From contig NZ_CP147776.1 of the NCBI RefSeq assembly GCF_037300705.1, positions 5,710,857 to 5,774,856 of the forward strand: a DNA stretch of 64,000 nucleotides. Direction: 5' to 3'. Source of the DNA: Massilia sp. W12. GTDB lineage: Bacteria; Pseudomonadota; Gammaproteobacteria; Burkholderiales; Burkholderiaceae_D. Positions 16,846 through 24,915 of this stretch are shown here, piece by piece. Position 1 is the first letter of the stretch. Every line of letters starts with the position of its first letter. The translations under genes were made by a program, and so were the position numbers. The notes beneath the pieces were generated by a model. It was not told where the DNA came from and searched no databases. It saw only the letters and a list, made by a program, of their open reading frames with translations.

Positions 16846-18228
16846 ATGAATCCGTTACACAAATTCCTGCGTGCGCGCACCGGAAGCGCGCCACAGTTTT
16901 TCTCTGCCGAAGGGCGCAAGACGCGCATCGTCGCCGGCAGTGCGCTGGGGTTGACGCTGCTCGCCTTTGGCGCCGCCGGCGTTGCGCCGCTGGCGCCGGA
17001 CGCGGCAAATCTGCCGGTCAAAACCGTGGCCCAGGAACTGGCGCTGCCCGACCTCTCCAGCCAATTGGCTGCGCTGGAGCAGGATGATCAACGTTATATC
17101 CAAGAACAGAAAATCCGCTCCGGCGATACGCTTGGCACGCTGTTGACGCGGCTGGGCGTGGATGATCAGGCCGCCAGCAGTTTTATCAAAAGCGATAAAA
17201 CCGCGCGCACCCTGATGCAAATGCGCGCTGGCCGCCACGTACAGGCGGAAGTCGATAGCGATGGCCAGTTGCTTTCTCTGCGCGCCAGTCTGGATGTGCG
17301 CGACGGCCCGGCCAAGACCTTGCGCATCAGCCGGGTTGGCGAAGAAAGTTTCAAGGCGGAAGAAATCGTCAGCCAGCTGGAACGCCGGGTGGAAATGAAA
17401 GTCGGCGAAATCCGCTCATCCCTGTTTGCCGCGACTGACTCGGCGCAAGTGCCGGACGCGGTGGCGCAGCAATTGGCGGAAATGTTCCGTTCCAGCATTG
17501 ACTTCGCTTCCGATCTGCGGCGCGGCGACCGTTTCATGCTGGTATATGAAACTTTTTGGCAGGATGGCGAGCCGGTGCGCAGCGGGCGCATTCTGGCGGC
17601 GGAATTCCACAATGCCGGCAAGCTGCATCAAGCGGTCTGGTTTGATGACCCCTCCGCCAGCCAGGGCGGCGGCTATTATGATTTTGACGGCAAATCGCTG
17701 AAAAAAGCCTTCCTCAAATCGCCCGTCGCCTTCACCCGTATTTCCTCCGGTTTTTCGATGCGCGTGCATCCGATTTCCGGCCAGTGGAAAGCGCATAAAG
17801 GGGTGGACATGGCTGCAGCCATGGGCACGCCGATTCTGGCCGCCGGCGACGGTGTGGTCGAAACAGTTGGATCGCAAAGCGGCTACGGCAATATGATCAT
17901 CCTGAAGCACTGGGATAAATATTCCACCGTGTATGCCCACATGAGCCGCTTTGCAGACGGCATGCGTAAAGGACGCAAAGTCAGCCAGGGCGAGGTGATC
18001 GGCTACGTCGGCATGACCGGCTGGGCCACCGGGCCGCATCTGCACTATGAATTCCGGGTGAATAATGAACCGCGCAATCCGCTGGCCCTGGACATGCCAA
18101 ATGCGCAACCGCTGAACGCTACCGAAATGGCGCGCTTTAAAGCGGTGGCGGGTGAAATGAGCCATCGCTTCGCCCTGCTGCTGCCGGAAGCCGGCAGCGG
18201 CAGCCCGCTCAAGCTGGCGCAGAAATAA
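16846..18228 (+). CDS. M23 family murein endopeptidase, MepM-like
   Basis: I chose the ATG at 16846 (MNPLHKFLRARTG); an in-frame ATG at 16780 would lie only 15 bases after the -10 promoter element. The 460-residue protein has an N-terminal membrane anchor (about 27-47), a LysM/OapA-like domain (IRSGDTLGTLLTRLGVDDQ), a helical middle and a C-terminal LytM domain with zinc ligands in AHKGVDMA (HxxxD) and LHYEFRVN (HxH motif HLH). It should cleave peptidoglycan cross-links in the periplasm to permit wall growth. It is upstream of anmK, which recycles wall fragments, a sensible pairing across a terminator. Confidence 0.9.
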   Translation: MNPLHKFLRARTGSAPQFFSAEGRKTRIVAGSALGLTLLAFGAAGVAPLAPDAANLPVKTVAQELALPDLSSQLAALEQDDQRYIQEQKIRSGDTLGTLLTRLGVDDQAASSFIKSDKTARTLMQMRAGRHVQAEVDSDGQLLSLRASLDVRDGPAKTLRISRVGEESFKAEEIVSQLERRVEMKVGEIRSSLFAATDSAQVPDAVAQQLAEMFRSSIDFASDLRRGDRFMLVYETFWQDGEPVRSGRILAAEFHNAGKLHQAVWFDDPSASQGGGYYDFDGKSLKKAFLKSPVAFTRISSGFSMRVHPISGQWKAHKGVDMAAAMGTPILAAGDGVVETVGSQSGYGNMIILKHWDKYSTVYAHMSRFADGMRKGRKVSQGEVIGYVGMTGWATGPHLHYEFRVNNEPRNPLALDMPNAQPLNATEMARFKAVAGEMSHRFALLLPEAGSGSPLKLAQK

Positions 18229-18244
18229 GGCTTGCGCCACACAC

Positions 18245-18275
18245 AAACGGCCCGCGATGCGGGCCGTTTTGTTTT
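18245..18275 (+). terminator. Strong rho-independent terminator
   Basis: AAACGGCCCGC (18245-18255) and GCGGGCCGTTT (18259-18269) form a perfect 11-bp stem with a GAT loop, followed by TGTTTT. It ends the M23 peptidase transcript before anmK. Confidence 0.92.
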
Positions 18276-18422
18276 GCAGCCTGCTGTGTGGCCGCTTTCC
18301 CGTCTTGGGTTTGCCTGAAGCGAGAACGAAAGCCATGAACAGGCGCGCCATCCCCATCCATTTCCACCCCGTCAATCCGCGCCAAATCTGCTAGTCTGCA
18401 CGCTGAATCAATGAGGCAGCTT

Positions 18423-19535
18423 ATGCAGAGCAAAAAATTTCTGATCGGCATCATGTCCGGCACCAGTATGGATGCGGTGGATGCGGTCTTGGCTTACTTT
18501 CCCGATACATTTCCAGCGGCCCCCTGTCAGGTGGCCGGCTTTGTCAGCCTGCCGTTTGCGCAGGAGGTGCGCGCCGCCTTGTTTGCTTTGCAAAGCAGCG
18601 GGCCGGATGAGTTGGCGCGCGCGGCGCAGTCGGCCCGGGCTTTGGCGCAGATGTATGCGCAAGCGGCGCAGCAGCTGTGCGCGCAAGCCGGGATTGCGCC
18701 GGCGCAGGTCGCGGCCATCGGCGCGCATGGGCAGACCGTGCGCCATCAACCGCAAGCCGGCTATACCTGCCAATTATTGAATGGGGCGTTGTTGGCGGAA
18801 TTGAGCGGCATTGATGTGGTGTGCGATTTCCGCAGCCGCGATGTGGCGGCGGGCGGGCAGGGCGCGCCCCTGGTGCCGGCGTTTCACGCCGCATTATTTG
18901 GCGCGGCGCAAGGCGCACGCGTAGTCTTGAATCTGGGCGGCATCGCCAATATCAGTATTTTGCGGGCAGAACAGGTGCTGGGTTTTGACACCGGGCCGGC
19001 GAATGTTTTGCTGGATTTGTGGTGCAGCCGGCATACCGGCCAGCCTTTTGATGCGAATGGGGCCTGGGCCGCCAGCGCCAGTCCGCACCCGGAATTGTTG
19101 GCGCAAATGCTGAGCGAGCCATTTTTTCAGCTGGCGCCGCCGAAAAGCACAGGGCGCGATTTATTTGATCAAGCCTGGCTGGCGCGACATTTGCAAGCCT
19201 GGCCGCAATTGCCGCCGGCCCGGGTGCAAGCCACCTTGGCGCAATTAAGCGCAGAAAGCGTGGCGCAAGCCGTGCGCAAGTATGCGCCGGATGCGCAAGA
19301 AGTATTATTGTGCGGCGGTGGTGCGGAAAATGCCGATTTGTGCGCCCGCCTGGCCGCCGCGCTGCCCGCAGTGGCCTTGCGCAGCACGGCGCAGGCCGGG
19401 ATTGCGCCGCAACAAGTGGAGGCGCTGGCCTTCGCCTGGCTGGCCGGGCGTCATTTGCAGCGTGCAAGCGGCAATTTGCCGCAAGTCACAGGGGCGCGCG
19501 GCTTACGCGTGCTGGGTTGTCATTATCCGGCTTGA
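18423..19535 (+). CDS. anmK: Anhydro-N-acetylmuramic acid kinase
   Basis: The start at 18423 has GAGG seven bases upstream and gives 370 residues, typical for the family; the ATG at 18411 lacks a site. The enzyme phosphorylates and opens 1,6-anhydro-MurNAc to MurNAc-6-phosphate in peptidoglycan recycling, in the cytoplasm. Visible motifs are the ATP-binding GIMSGTSMDAVDAVL, GAHGQTVRHQP, the VCDFRSRDVAAGGQGAPLVP block, LNLGGIANIS and FDTGPAN, and a C-terminal LLCGGGAEN. It lies downstream of a wall-cutting endopeptidase gene, though a terminator separates them. Confidence 0.95.
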   Translation: MQSKKFLIGIMSGTSMDAVDAVLAYFPDTFPAAPCQVAGFVSLPFAQEVRAALFALQSSGPDELARAAQSARALAQMYAQAAQQLCAQAGIAPAQVAAIGAHGQTVRHQPQAGYTCQLLNGALLAELSGIDVVCDFRSRDVAAGGQGAPLVPAFHAALFGAAQGARVVLNLGGIANISILRAEQVLGFDTGPANVLLDLWCSRHTGQPFDANGAWAASASPHPELLAQMLSEPFFQLAPPKSTGRDLFDQAWLARHLQAWPQLPPARVQATLAQLSAESVAQAVRKYAPDAQEVLLCGGGAENADLCARLAAALPAVALRSTAQAGIAPQQVEALAFAWLAGRHLQRASGNLPQVTGARGLRVLGCHYPA

Positions 19536-19552
19536 GCCGGGCGGAGGCAGAG

Positions 19553-20272
19553 ATGAAAAGCACGATCATGTGGCTTGTAGTGTTGCTCAGCGCATGTGGC
19601 GGTGGCGGCAGCTCAGGCGGCAGCGCTGGCAGTTCAGGAACGCCGCCGCCAGTGGCCGGCAGCTCTACGCTGCCGCGCCTGTTCGCCGGCTTGACGGCGG
19701 CAGATGCCAGCGCCTCGCCTTATTTGAAAGCCTGTTATTTTCAGCAGCAAAAAATCGGCGCCAAAGGTCAACGCGGCCTGGATTTTCTGGAAAGCCTGGT
19801 GATTGAAGTGCTGCCTGCTTATACCGCACCGCTGTATGACGCCAGCAATGGCTATATTGTCGGCAAAACCAACCGTGCTTACAAAGGCACGGATGGCAAG
19901 ATGGGCGCGCCGCCGGCCTTATGGACCGGGGTGGTCAGCGTGAATGCGGATGGCAGTGCGCAGGGCTTTGGAGCGCCTTGCGCCAATCCCGGCAGCATGA
20001 CCAGCAAGCCGCCTTTGCCCTGCTATTGGCTGGTGGATAATTTGAACGGGCGTATGGCGGCCTTGAATTATTACGAGATCGTCAGCGATGGTTCGCCCAT
20101 GACCTCAAGCGGCGGCGTTGCGCTCGGCAATCCAGGCTGGGGCACAGCGCCTGCATATCATTACTGGTATGAAATGAGCGTGGGGCCGACTTGTTCCGCG
20201 CCGGAATCCACCACGCTATGGCGCTCCATGGTGCGTTGCAAAGATTTGAGTTTGCCGGAATGTAATGTCTGA
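19553..20272 (+). CDS. Predicted lipoprotein of unknown function
   Basis: GGAGG at 19543-19547 precedes the ATG at 19553. The 239-residue product has a short signal ending in a lipobox (VVLLSAC, Cys about 14), then a Gly/Ser linker (GGGGSSGGSAGSSG) and a soluble domain with six further cysteines, so a disulfide-rich periplasmic or outer-membrane-facing fold is likely. No family was recognised. It begins 17 bases after anmK and its end overlaps the start of the TfoX-like gene by eight bases (20265-20272), so the three genes may form one transcript. Confidence 0.7.
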   Translation: MKSTIMWLVVLLSACGGGGSSGGSAGSSGTPPPVAGSSTLPRLFAGLTAADASASPYLKACYFQQQKIGAKGQRGLDFLESLVIEVLPAYTAPLYDASNGYIVGKTNRAYKGTDGKMGAPPALWTGVVSVNADGSAQGFGAPCANPGSMTSKPPLPCYWLVDNLNGRMAALNYYEIVSDGSPMTSSGGVALGNPGWGTAPAYHYWYEMSVGPTCSAPESTTLWRSMVRCKDLSLPECNV

Positions 20273-20525
20273 GATCAGCGCTTTGCCCGGCCTGGGGCCG
20301 AAATCACAACAGATGCTGGCGCAAGCCGGCATCCACAGTGTGGCGCAACTGCAGACCTTGGGCGCGGTGCGCGCCTGGTTGCAAGTCCAGACCAGCGGAC
20401 AAAAACCGGGCCTGAATCTGCTCTGGGCGCTGGAGGGCGCCTTGCTTGGCCAGGATTGGCGTCTGGTGGCGCGTGAGCAGCGCACCAGACTCTTATTGGA
20501 ACTGGATCGCTTGCGCCAGGCATGA
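20265..20525 (+). CDS. TfoX C-terminal domain protein
   Basis: An 86-residue stand-alone version of the C-terminal domain of TfoX/Sxy, built from helix-hairpin-helix-like repeats. The LPGLGPKSQQMLAQAGIHSVAQLQTLGA segment and LLWALEGALLGQDWR segment match the family pattern. In gamma-proteobacteria, full-length TfoX/Sxy is needed for CRP-dependent competence genes; here the N-terminal domain is encoded separately at 52087-52428. Role in this organism is unproven. Overlap with the upstream lipoprotein gene suggests coupled translation. Confidence 0.85.
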   Translation: MSEISALPGLGPKSQQMLAQAGIHSVAQLQTLGAVRAWLQVQTSGQKPGLNLLWALEGALLGQDWRLVAREQRTRLLLELDRLRQA

Positions 20526-20618
20526 GCAGGCATCCGGACTTGCGTTTTATATAGCTTTGCTAAACTAAAGATAAGCGCGGCGCATGCCGACAAAGGAGAC
20601 AAAAGCAGGGAGGAAATC

Positions 20619-20768
20619 ATGAAAAAATTATGCAAGCTGTTGCTCATGATCTGGGCCGCTACTCTGGTTGCGGCCTGTGAAAAAGCCGATTACGAAGTGA
20701 AGGCGGAAAAATCGGCGCAAGAGAGAGCCGAGCGCAACCGGGCCGACCACGAGCGCCGCACACAATAA
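20619..20768 (+). CDS. Small lipoprotein, 49 residues
   Basis: GGGAGGA sits just upstream of the ATG at 20619. The product starts MKKLCKLLLMIWAATLVAAC, a signal with lipobox LVAAC (Cys20), followed by a highly charged Lys/Glu/Arg helix ending HERRTQ. The mature peptide of about 30 residues would be lipid-anchored and helical. It ends 17 bases before a strong terminator. No named family is recognised. Confidence 0.75.
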   Translation: MKKLCKLLLMIWAATLVAACEKADYEVKAEKSAQERAERNRADHERRTQ

Positions 20769-20784
20769 TCTTGTCAGCACATGC

Positions 20785-20806
20785 AACCGGGCCGCGCCCG
20801 GTTTTT
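20785..20806 (+). terminator. Rho-independent terminator
   Basis: AACCGGGC (20785-20792) and GCCCGGTT (20796-20803) form an 8-bp stem with a CGC loop, continuing into TTT. It closes the small lipoprotein transcript and marks the left edge of the AT-rich toxin region. Confidence 0.9.
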
Positions 20807-20920
20807 AATGCACTTTAAATTATAAAAAACACTATATTATTATCAATCCAATGAATTTTAGCACCACTTTTGTGATAGAATCACAGGCGTATTCTTAATT
20901 AAAAATTCAATGGGGTATAT

Positions 20921-21376
20921 ATGTCAGAAACCTTGGTTAATCTTTATCGATCATTGCGTGTTGAGGCGTTTCCGCATGGCGCCATCATCGAAGCACAACC
21001 GGCTCCTGAAATTTTGTATCCGGATTTTGAGGAGAAGGTATTGCCAAATGGAAATATTCGCAAAGCCGACGTTCAATTTGCCAACCCGTCACCTGATAGT
21101 GATGATTGGGTGTTGGCTGGTGGTGGAACATCATTGTTTGATAGAGCGAATGTCTTTAAAGGAAAAAGTTGGATATCTTTCGAAATTCCGGAGGGAACTG
21201 TGATTCCAGAATCGTTAGTTGTCCGAAATACAGGATTCAATGATCGGTTTCAGGCAACACATTATCAAATTGAGGTTAAGGCGCGAATGATGACAGTAGG
21301 TGCATATAAAGGGGCATTGGATAACTTGGCGCGCAATGCGATTGCACGAAGTGTCGAATTAGGCAGATTGAAATAA
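20921..21376 (+). CDS. Tse2-like ADP-ribosyltransferase toxin
   Basis: A 151-residue protein closely resembling Tse2, the cytoplasm-acting toxic effector of Pseudomonas aeruginosa type VI secretion, an ADP-ribosyltransferase-like fold. Shared blocks are the N-terminal LVNLYRSL strand, GGGTSLFDRANVF (67-79), IPEGTVIPESLVV (89-101), RFQATHYQIE (109-118) and the C-terminal helix ALDNLARNAIAR (132-143). The ATG at 20921 is preceded by a weak GGGGTA site. The gene is visibly AT-richer than its neighbours, which points to transfer. The next gene, 19 bases on, resembles the Tsi2 immunity protein. No T6SS structural gene is in the window, so delivery is unknown. Confidence 0.88.
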   Translation: MSETLVNLYRSLRVEAFPHGAIIEAQPAPEILYPDFEEKVLPNGNIRKADVQFANPSPDSDDWVLAGGGTSLFDRANVFKGKSWISFEIPEGTVIPESLVVRNTGFNDRFQATHYQIEVKARMMTVGAYKGALDNLARNAIARSVELGRLK

Positions 21377-21395
21377 CTAATAATAGGAAATTATT

Positions 21396-21650
21396 GTGAA
21401 CCACAATATTGATACCCATCAGCTTTGCTTGATAGTGCAAGCAGTTGATCATGAAATCGGCAGGATTGAGCAAGATTTATCCACGCTGAGCGAAGACGAG
21501 TCTGATTATGCTGATCTCGAATTGAGTTTAATGGACTATACCAATTTGGCTGGGACACTGAAGAAGTTATATCGCGATGCGGAAGCCGGTGTCGCCAATT
21601 TGCCAGCATATGACAAAATCGCCCGCTTTTATCCAGGAACGTCCAGCTGA
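21396..21650 (+). CDS. Tsi2-like immunity protein
   Basis: An 84-residue, acidic, helical protein with a GTG start at 21396 and AGGAAA five bases before it. Its pattern (an N-terminal helix IVQAVDHEIGRIEQDL, an acidic loop LSEDESDYADLE, then AGTLKKLYRDAEAGVANLPAYDKI) mirrors Tsi2, including the diagnostic helix end followed by LPxYD. Tsi2 forms dimers that bind and block Tse2 in the producer's cytoplasm. It follows the toxin by 19 bases and shares its low GC. Positional and sequence evidence agree. Confidence 0.85.
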   Translation: MNHNIDTHQLCLIVQAVDHEIGRIEQDLSTLSEDESDYADLELSLMDYTNLAGTLKKLYRDAEAGVANLPAYDKIARFYPGTSS

Positions 21651-21798
21651 AGGTAAGCAGAGTATGGTTTTTGCCTGGTAAGACCAGTTAGATTGCCATC
21701 GCACCTTCAATTAAGGCGCTTGCAGGGCCGGAATGTGGGGTATTGCACAAGGGGTGTGGCTGCCGCATCTGCCGCAGCCGGCTTGGCTTGCCCCATTT

Positions 21799-24618
21799 TC
21801 ATGGCAAGGCTTCATCGCCGCCCAGCGCGCATAAAGGCAGATCCAGCACAAAGCTGCTGCCGCCGCCGGGTTTGCTTTGCACGCTGATTTGTCCGCTTAA
21901 CACCGCCGTCATCAGATTATGCGCAATGCTCAAGCCCAGTCCGTTGCCGCCCTGGCCTAAGCGGGTGGTGAAAAACGGCTCAAAAATCCGCTTCAGATTG
22001 GCTTCTGAAATACCGCGCCCATTATCGGCAACGCACACCCGCACCCGGCGCGGCAGGCCGGGCAGCAATTCCGCGCTCATGCGCAACAATCCATGCTGGC
22101 CTTCATCAAATGCATGCAGCAGCGCATTACTGATGCAAATGCTCAACACTTCTTCCAGCGCTTCCTGATAACTGTCGAGCATGATGCCGGGCGTAATGTT
22201 TTGCTCCAGCCGGTGCCCATGTTGCGCAATCAAAAAGGCGTAACGGTTTTCAACTTTATGCGCGCATTCATGCAGATCAAAAATCGTGCGCCGCGCATTA
22301 TTCCGATTCGCCGCCACCTGCTTGAAGTTGTGCACCAGATCGGCGGCGGAATTCAAGCCGCGCAGCAAAATCGCGCTCGCTTTTTCACTATGTTCACAAT
22401 AGCGCAACAAGTCTGAGCGGCGCAGAGTTTGTTCTTTAACGCGGCGCACAAAATGTTGCGTGTCTTCATGCAAACCGCTGGCGGCGATCAGACAATTGCC
22501 AATCGGCGTATTCAATTCATGCGCGACGCCCGCCACCAGCGAACCGAGCGCGGCCAATTTGTCTTGCGCCGCCAATTTCGATTGCGCGTCTTGCAGCTGT
22601 TGATACGCGTGCGCATTGTCAAGCGCAATCGCGCCGTAAGAACAGAGGGTGCGGAAAATCAGCAATTCCCGTTCGCCGTAAGCAAACTGGCGTTCAGATT
22701 GAATCGTCATCACCCCCAATACCCGTTCGCTCACCAGCAGCGGCGCGAACAGGGCTGACAGCGTGACCAGGGTGCCGGGGATTTGTCCGGGGTCTTCCTG
22801 ATCGGGCGGGAAATTGTGAATCGCCTCGGTGCGCTCATGCAGGCAGCGGCAGGCGTAGCTGTCCGGATCATCCAGCGCAATACGCGAAGGCGGCAGGCGC
22901 ACCCCGGCTTCGACATCAAACGCCGCCAGCAGATTTTGCCCGTCCGCATCCAAGAGATAAATGGCGAAACAGGTGGCGTCGAGCAAGCGGTGCACATGGC
23001 GGTCGAGCGCAGCGAAAATCGCTTCCTGCTCCAGCTTGGCGGTGATTTCCTGACCAATCGCGCCCAGGCGCTCCAGGGTTTCATTGGTTTGCTGCAAGAC
23101 TTCGGCGCGGCGCGCTTCCAGCGCCGCCAATTGGCGATGGTGTTCGCCCTCATTGCGCGCGCGCTCAGTTTGAAAATGGACTTGCATCGCAATCGCCCGG
23201 TTGGCCGCTTCGGCAGTGTGGGTGCGCTGGTGCGCGGTGCGCGCCTGCAAGGCCAGCTGGTAGGCTTGCGCATGATCGCCCACCTGGGCATATTCCTGCG
23301 CCATGGCGTAATACAAATCAGAAGGCAGGGTGTAGCCTTCGATTTGCTGCGCAATTTCCTCGGCCTGATGCAAAAAATACAGGCGCGCGCTGGGATAAGT
23401 ATTGTGCGGCGGACTCAGGGTGTTGCAGGCATCGCTTGAGGCAATGACTTGCAGCGCCTGGATCTGGTGAAACGGATCATCCTGGCTTTGCGCCAGACGC
23501 CAGGCTTGCTGCGCCGCTTCCAGCGCCTGTTGCGTGCGGCCCAATTGCAACAAAGCTTGCGCCTGGCCGCACAGCGCATCCATCTGAAACACATTTTGCG
23601 CCAGCGCCTGCGCTCTTTGCTCCAGCCGCAAAAAGGTGGAATAGGCGGAATGCGATTCGCCCAGATCCAGCCACAGGCAGCCCAGATAATTCAGGGCGAT
23701 TGCATAATTGCGCGAAGCGCTCAAGCCGGCCAGCACTTTGCAGGCTTCCAGCAAAATGTCTTGCGCCGCCGGTAATCGTTGCAATTGGCGCAGGGTTTCC
23801 CCGGTCTGGATCAGGGCGGCGCCGATGCTGGCCGGCCAGCCGGTCGGACGCGCCAATTGCAAGCCGCGTTGCTTCCATTCCAGCGCCGCCGGATGATCAT
23901 TCAAACGCGCAAAGGCATAGCCGACATTCACCGCCGCCAGAATCGCCAGATGCAGCTGGCCGCTTTGCATCGCTTCGGCATGGGTTTGCATAAACAGGCT
24001 GGCGGCCTTGCCCAGTTCGGCGGCTTGAAAAGCTTGCATCGCGTGGAAATTACTGATGCCGGCTTGCGCTTTGGCCGGCGCATCATGCAGGCTCAGGGTT
24101 TGGCTCCAGCGCGCGCGTCCTTTCGGTAAATCCGCCAACACCGCCCAACTCGCGATTTCTGATTGCAGATGCAAAACCCGCACCGCATCCTGCGCCTGTT
24201 CTGCAGCGGCGACGCCGGCGCTTAATTCCTGATCACATACGCCGAAATTGCCATGGTCGCTGGCGATGCGTGAGAGTAAGAAATGGCAATCAGCGATGCC
24301 GCCCGGGTCGGCGCAGCTGCGAAAGCCATCCAGCGCTTCCTGCGCCAGTTCCCAGGCGCTGTCCAGATCGGCATACAGGCGTTTGGCTTCTGCTTCAAGC
24401 AAGGTGAGCCGGGGGCGCCAGGCGGCTGGCGCGTCGGCAGTGGCGCATTCGCTGACTTGGCTGCGCAGACTGTGCGCAAAGCGCAACGCCGCCTGGGTAT
24501 CGCGCTCGCGTTTATGCCAGGCAAGTTGCAATAACAAACACAGGCGCGCTGCGCCACTGGCCTGTTGCAAGCGTTCTTCCCAAGCAGCAATCTCGTCATC
24601 GAAAGCAAACAGATCCAT
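21799..24618 (-). CDS. TPR-GAF sensor histidine kinase (third paralogue)
   Basis: A 939-residue cytosolic kinase. The start at 24618 (MDLFAFDDEIAAWEERL) aligns with the other two TPR kinases. TPR-like repeats fill about 1-480, a coiled linker 500-550, a GAF domain about 555-685, then HELNTP (His about 701), N box SICISNALLHAF, G1 ADNGRGISEA and G2 GQGGNGLGLS. The N box has lost the first Asn (SICISNA) but keeps the essential one. It is divergent from the propeller kinase at 24916. A leader peptide and two mutually exclusive hairpins lie just upstream. No receiver protein is nearby. Confidence 0.88.
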   Translation of the reverse strand: MDLFAFDDEIAAWEERLQQASGAARLCLLLQLAWHKRERDTQAALRFAHSLRSQVSECATADAPAAWRPRLTLLEAEAKRLYADLDSAWELAQEALDGFRSCADPGGIADCHFLLSRIASDHGNFGVCDQELSAGVAAAEQAQDAVRVLHLQSEIASWAVLADLPKGRARWSQTLSLHDAPAKAQAGISNFHAMQAFQAAELGKAASLFMQTHAEAMQSGQLHLAILAAVNVGYAFARLNDHPAALEWKQRGLQLARPTGWPASIGAALIQTGETLRQLQRLPAAQDILLEACKVLAGLSASRNYAIALNYLGCLWLDLGESHSAYSTFLRLEQRAQALAQNVFQMDALCGQAQALLQLGRTQQALEAAQQAWRLAQSQDDPFHQIQALQVIASSDACNTLSPPHNTYPSARLYFLHQAEEIAQQIEGYTLPSDLYYAMAQEYAQVGDHAQAYQLALQARTAHQRTHTAEAANRAIAMQVHFQTERARNEGEHHRQLAALEARRAEVLQQTNETLERLGAIGQEITAKLEQEAIFAALDRHVHRLLDATCFAIYLLDADGQNLLAAFDVEAGVRLPPSRIALDDPDSYACRCLHERTEAIHNFPPDQEDPGQIPGTLVTLSALFAPLLVSERVLGVMTIQSERQFAYGERELLIFRTLCSYGAIALDNAHAYQQLQDAQSKLAAQDKLAALGSLVAGVAHELNTPIGNCLIAASGLHEDTQHFVRRVKEQTLRRSDLLRYCEHSEKASAILLRGLNSAADLVHNFKQVAANRNNARRTIFDLHECAHKVENRYAFLIAQHGHRLEQNITPGIMLDSYQEALEEVLSICISNALLHAFDEGQHGLLRMSAELLPGLPRRVRVCVADNGRGISEANLKRIFEPFFTTRLGQGGNGLGLSIAHNLMTAVLSGQISVQSKPGGGSSFVLDLPLCALGGDEALP

Positions 24619-24636
24619 ATTGTGCGCCTGCAAAAC

Positions 24637-24690
24637 GGGGCCGGCGCAAGTCCGGCCCCTGCGCAACGCCGCAGCGCCGGATTTGGCGCT
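24637..24690 (-). promoter_or_regulatory. Attenuator-like hairpins in the leader of the third kinase
   Basis: In the minus direction there is first a hairpin (AGCGCC/GGCGCT, 24673-24690), then a GC-rich stem (GGGGCCGG at 24652-24659 region paired with CCGGCCCC at 24637-24644) followed by GTTTTG, 13-20 bases before the kinase ATG. The CCGGCGC within the first hairpin region (24674-24680) can instead pair with GCGCCGG at 24641-24647, which would break the terminator-like stem. This is the layout of a transcription attenuator; it is inferred from sequence only. Confidence 0.45.
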
Positions 24691-24721
24691 ATCCAGGCTG
24701 GCGGGTTGCCATATTGTTCAT
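24689..24721 (-). CDS. Possible leader peptide MNNMATRQPG
   Basis: A 10-codon frame with AGGAG six bases before its ATG (24721) ends at TAG (24689-24691), directly at the base of the first hairpin described for this leader. Position and ribosome-binding site fit a regulatory leader peptide, but its composition has no codon run that names a regulating amino acid. Chance cannot be excluded. Confidence 0.35.
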   Translation of the reverse strand: MNNMATRQPG

Positions 24722-24915
24722 GGGCATCTCCTGCAGATACATGTTAGCGCAATGTCTGCTGAAAAAGCAGGCAGGCATCCGTAAAAAGCTGCAGTCTTCA
24801 GTTACAAGTAAAGATGGATCAGTAGTGGGCGAGGCTGCATTCGCGCCGCATTTCCCGCATAATCCCACACAGCCGCACAGCTTGCGGGGCCATTTTTCAC
24901 CGCTGGGAGAGTTGC

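Noticed and set aside
20910-21203. 97-residue frame overlapping the toxin gene
   Set aside because: It shares the same bases in another frame and has no protein pattern, whereas the 20921 frame matches Tse2.
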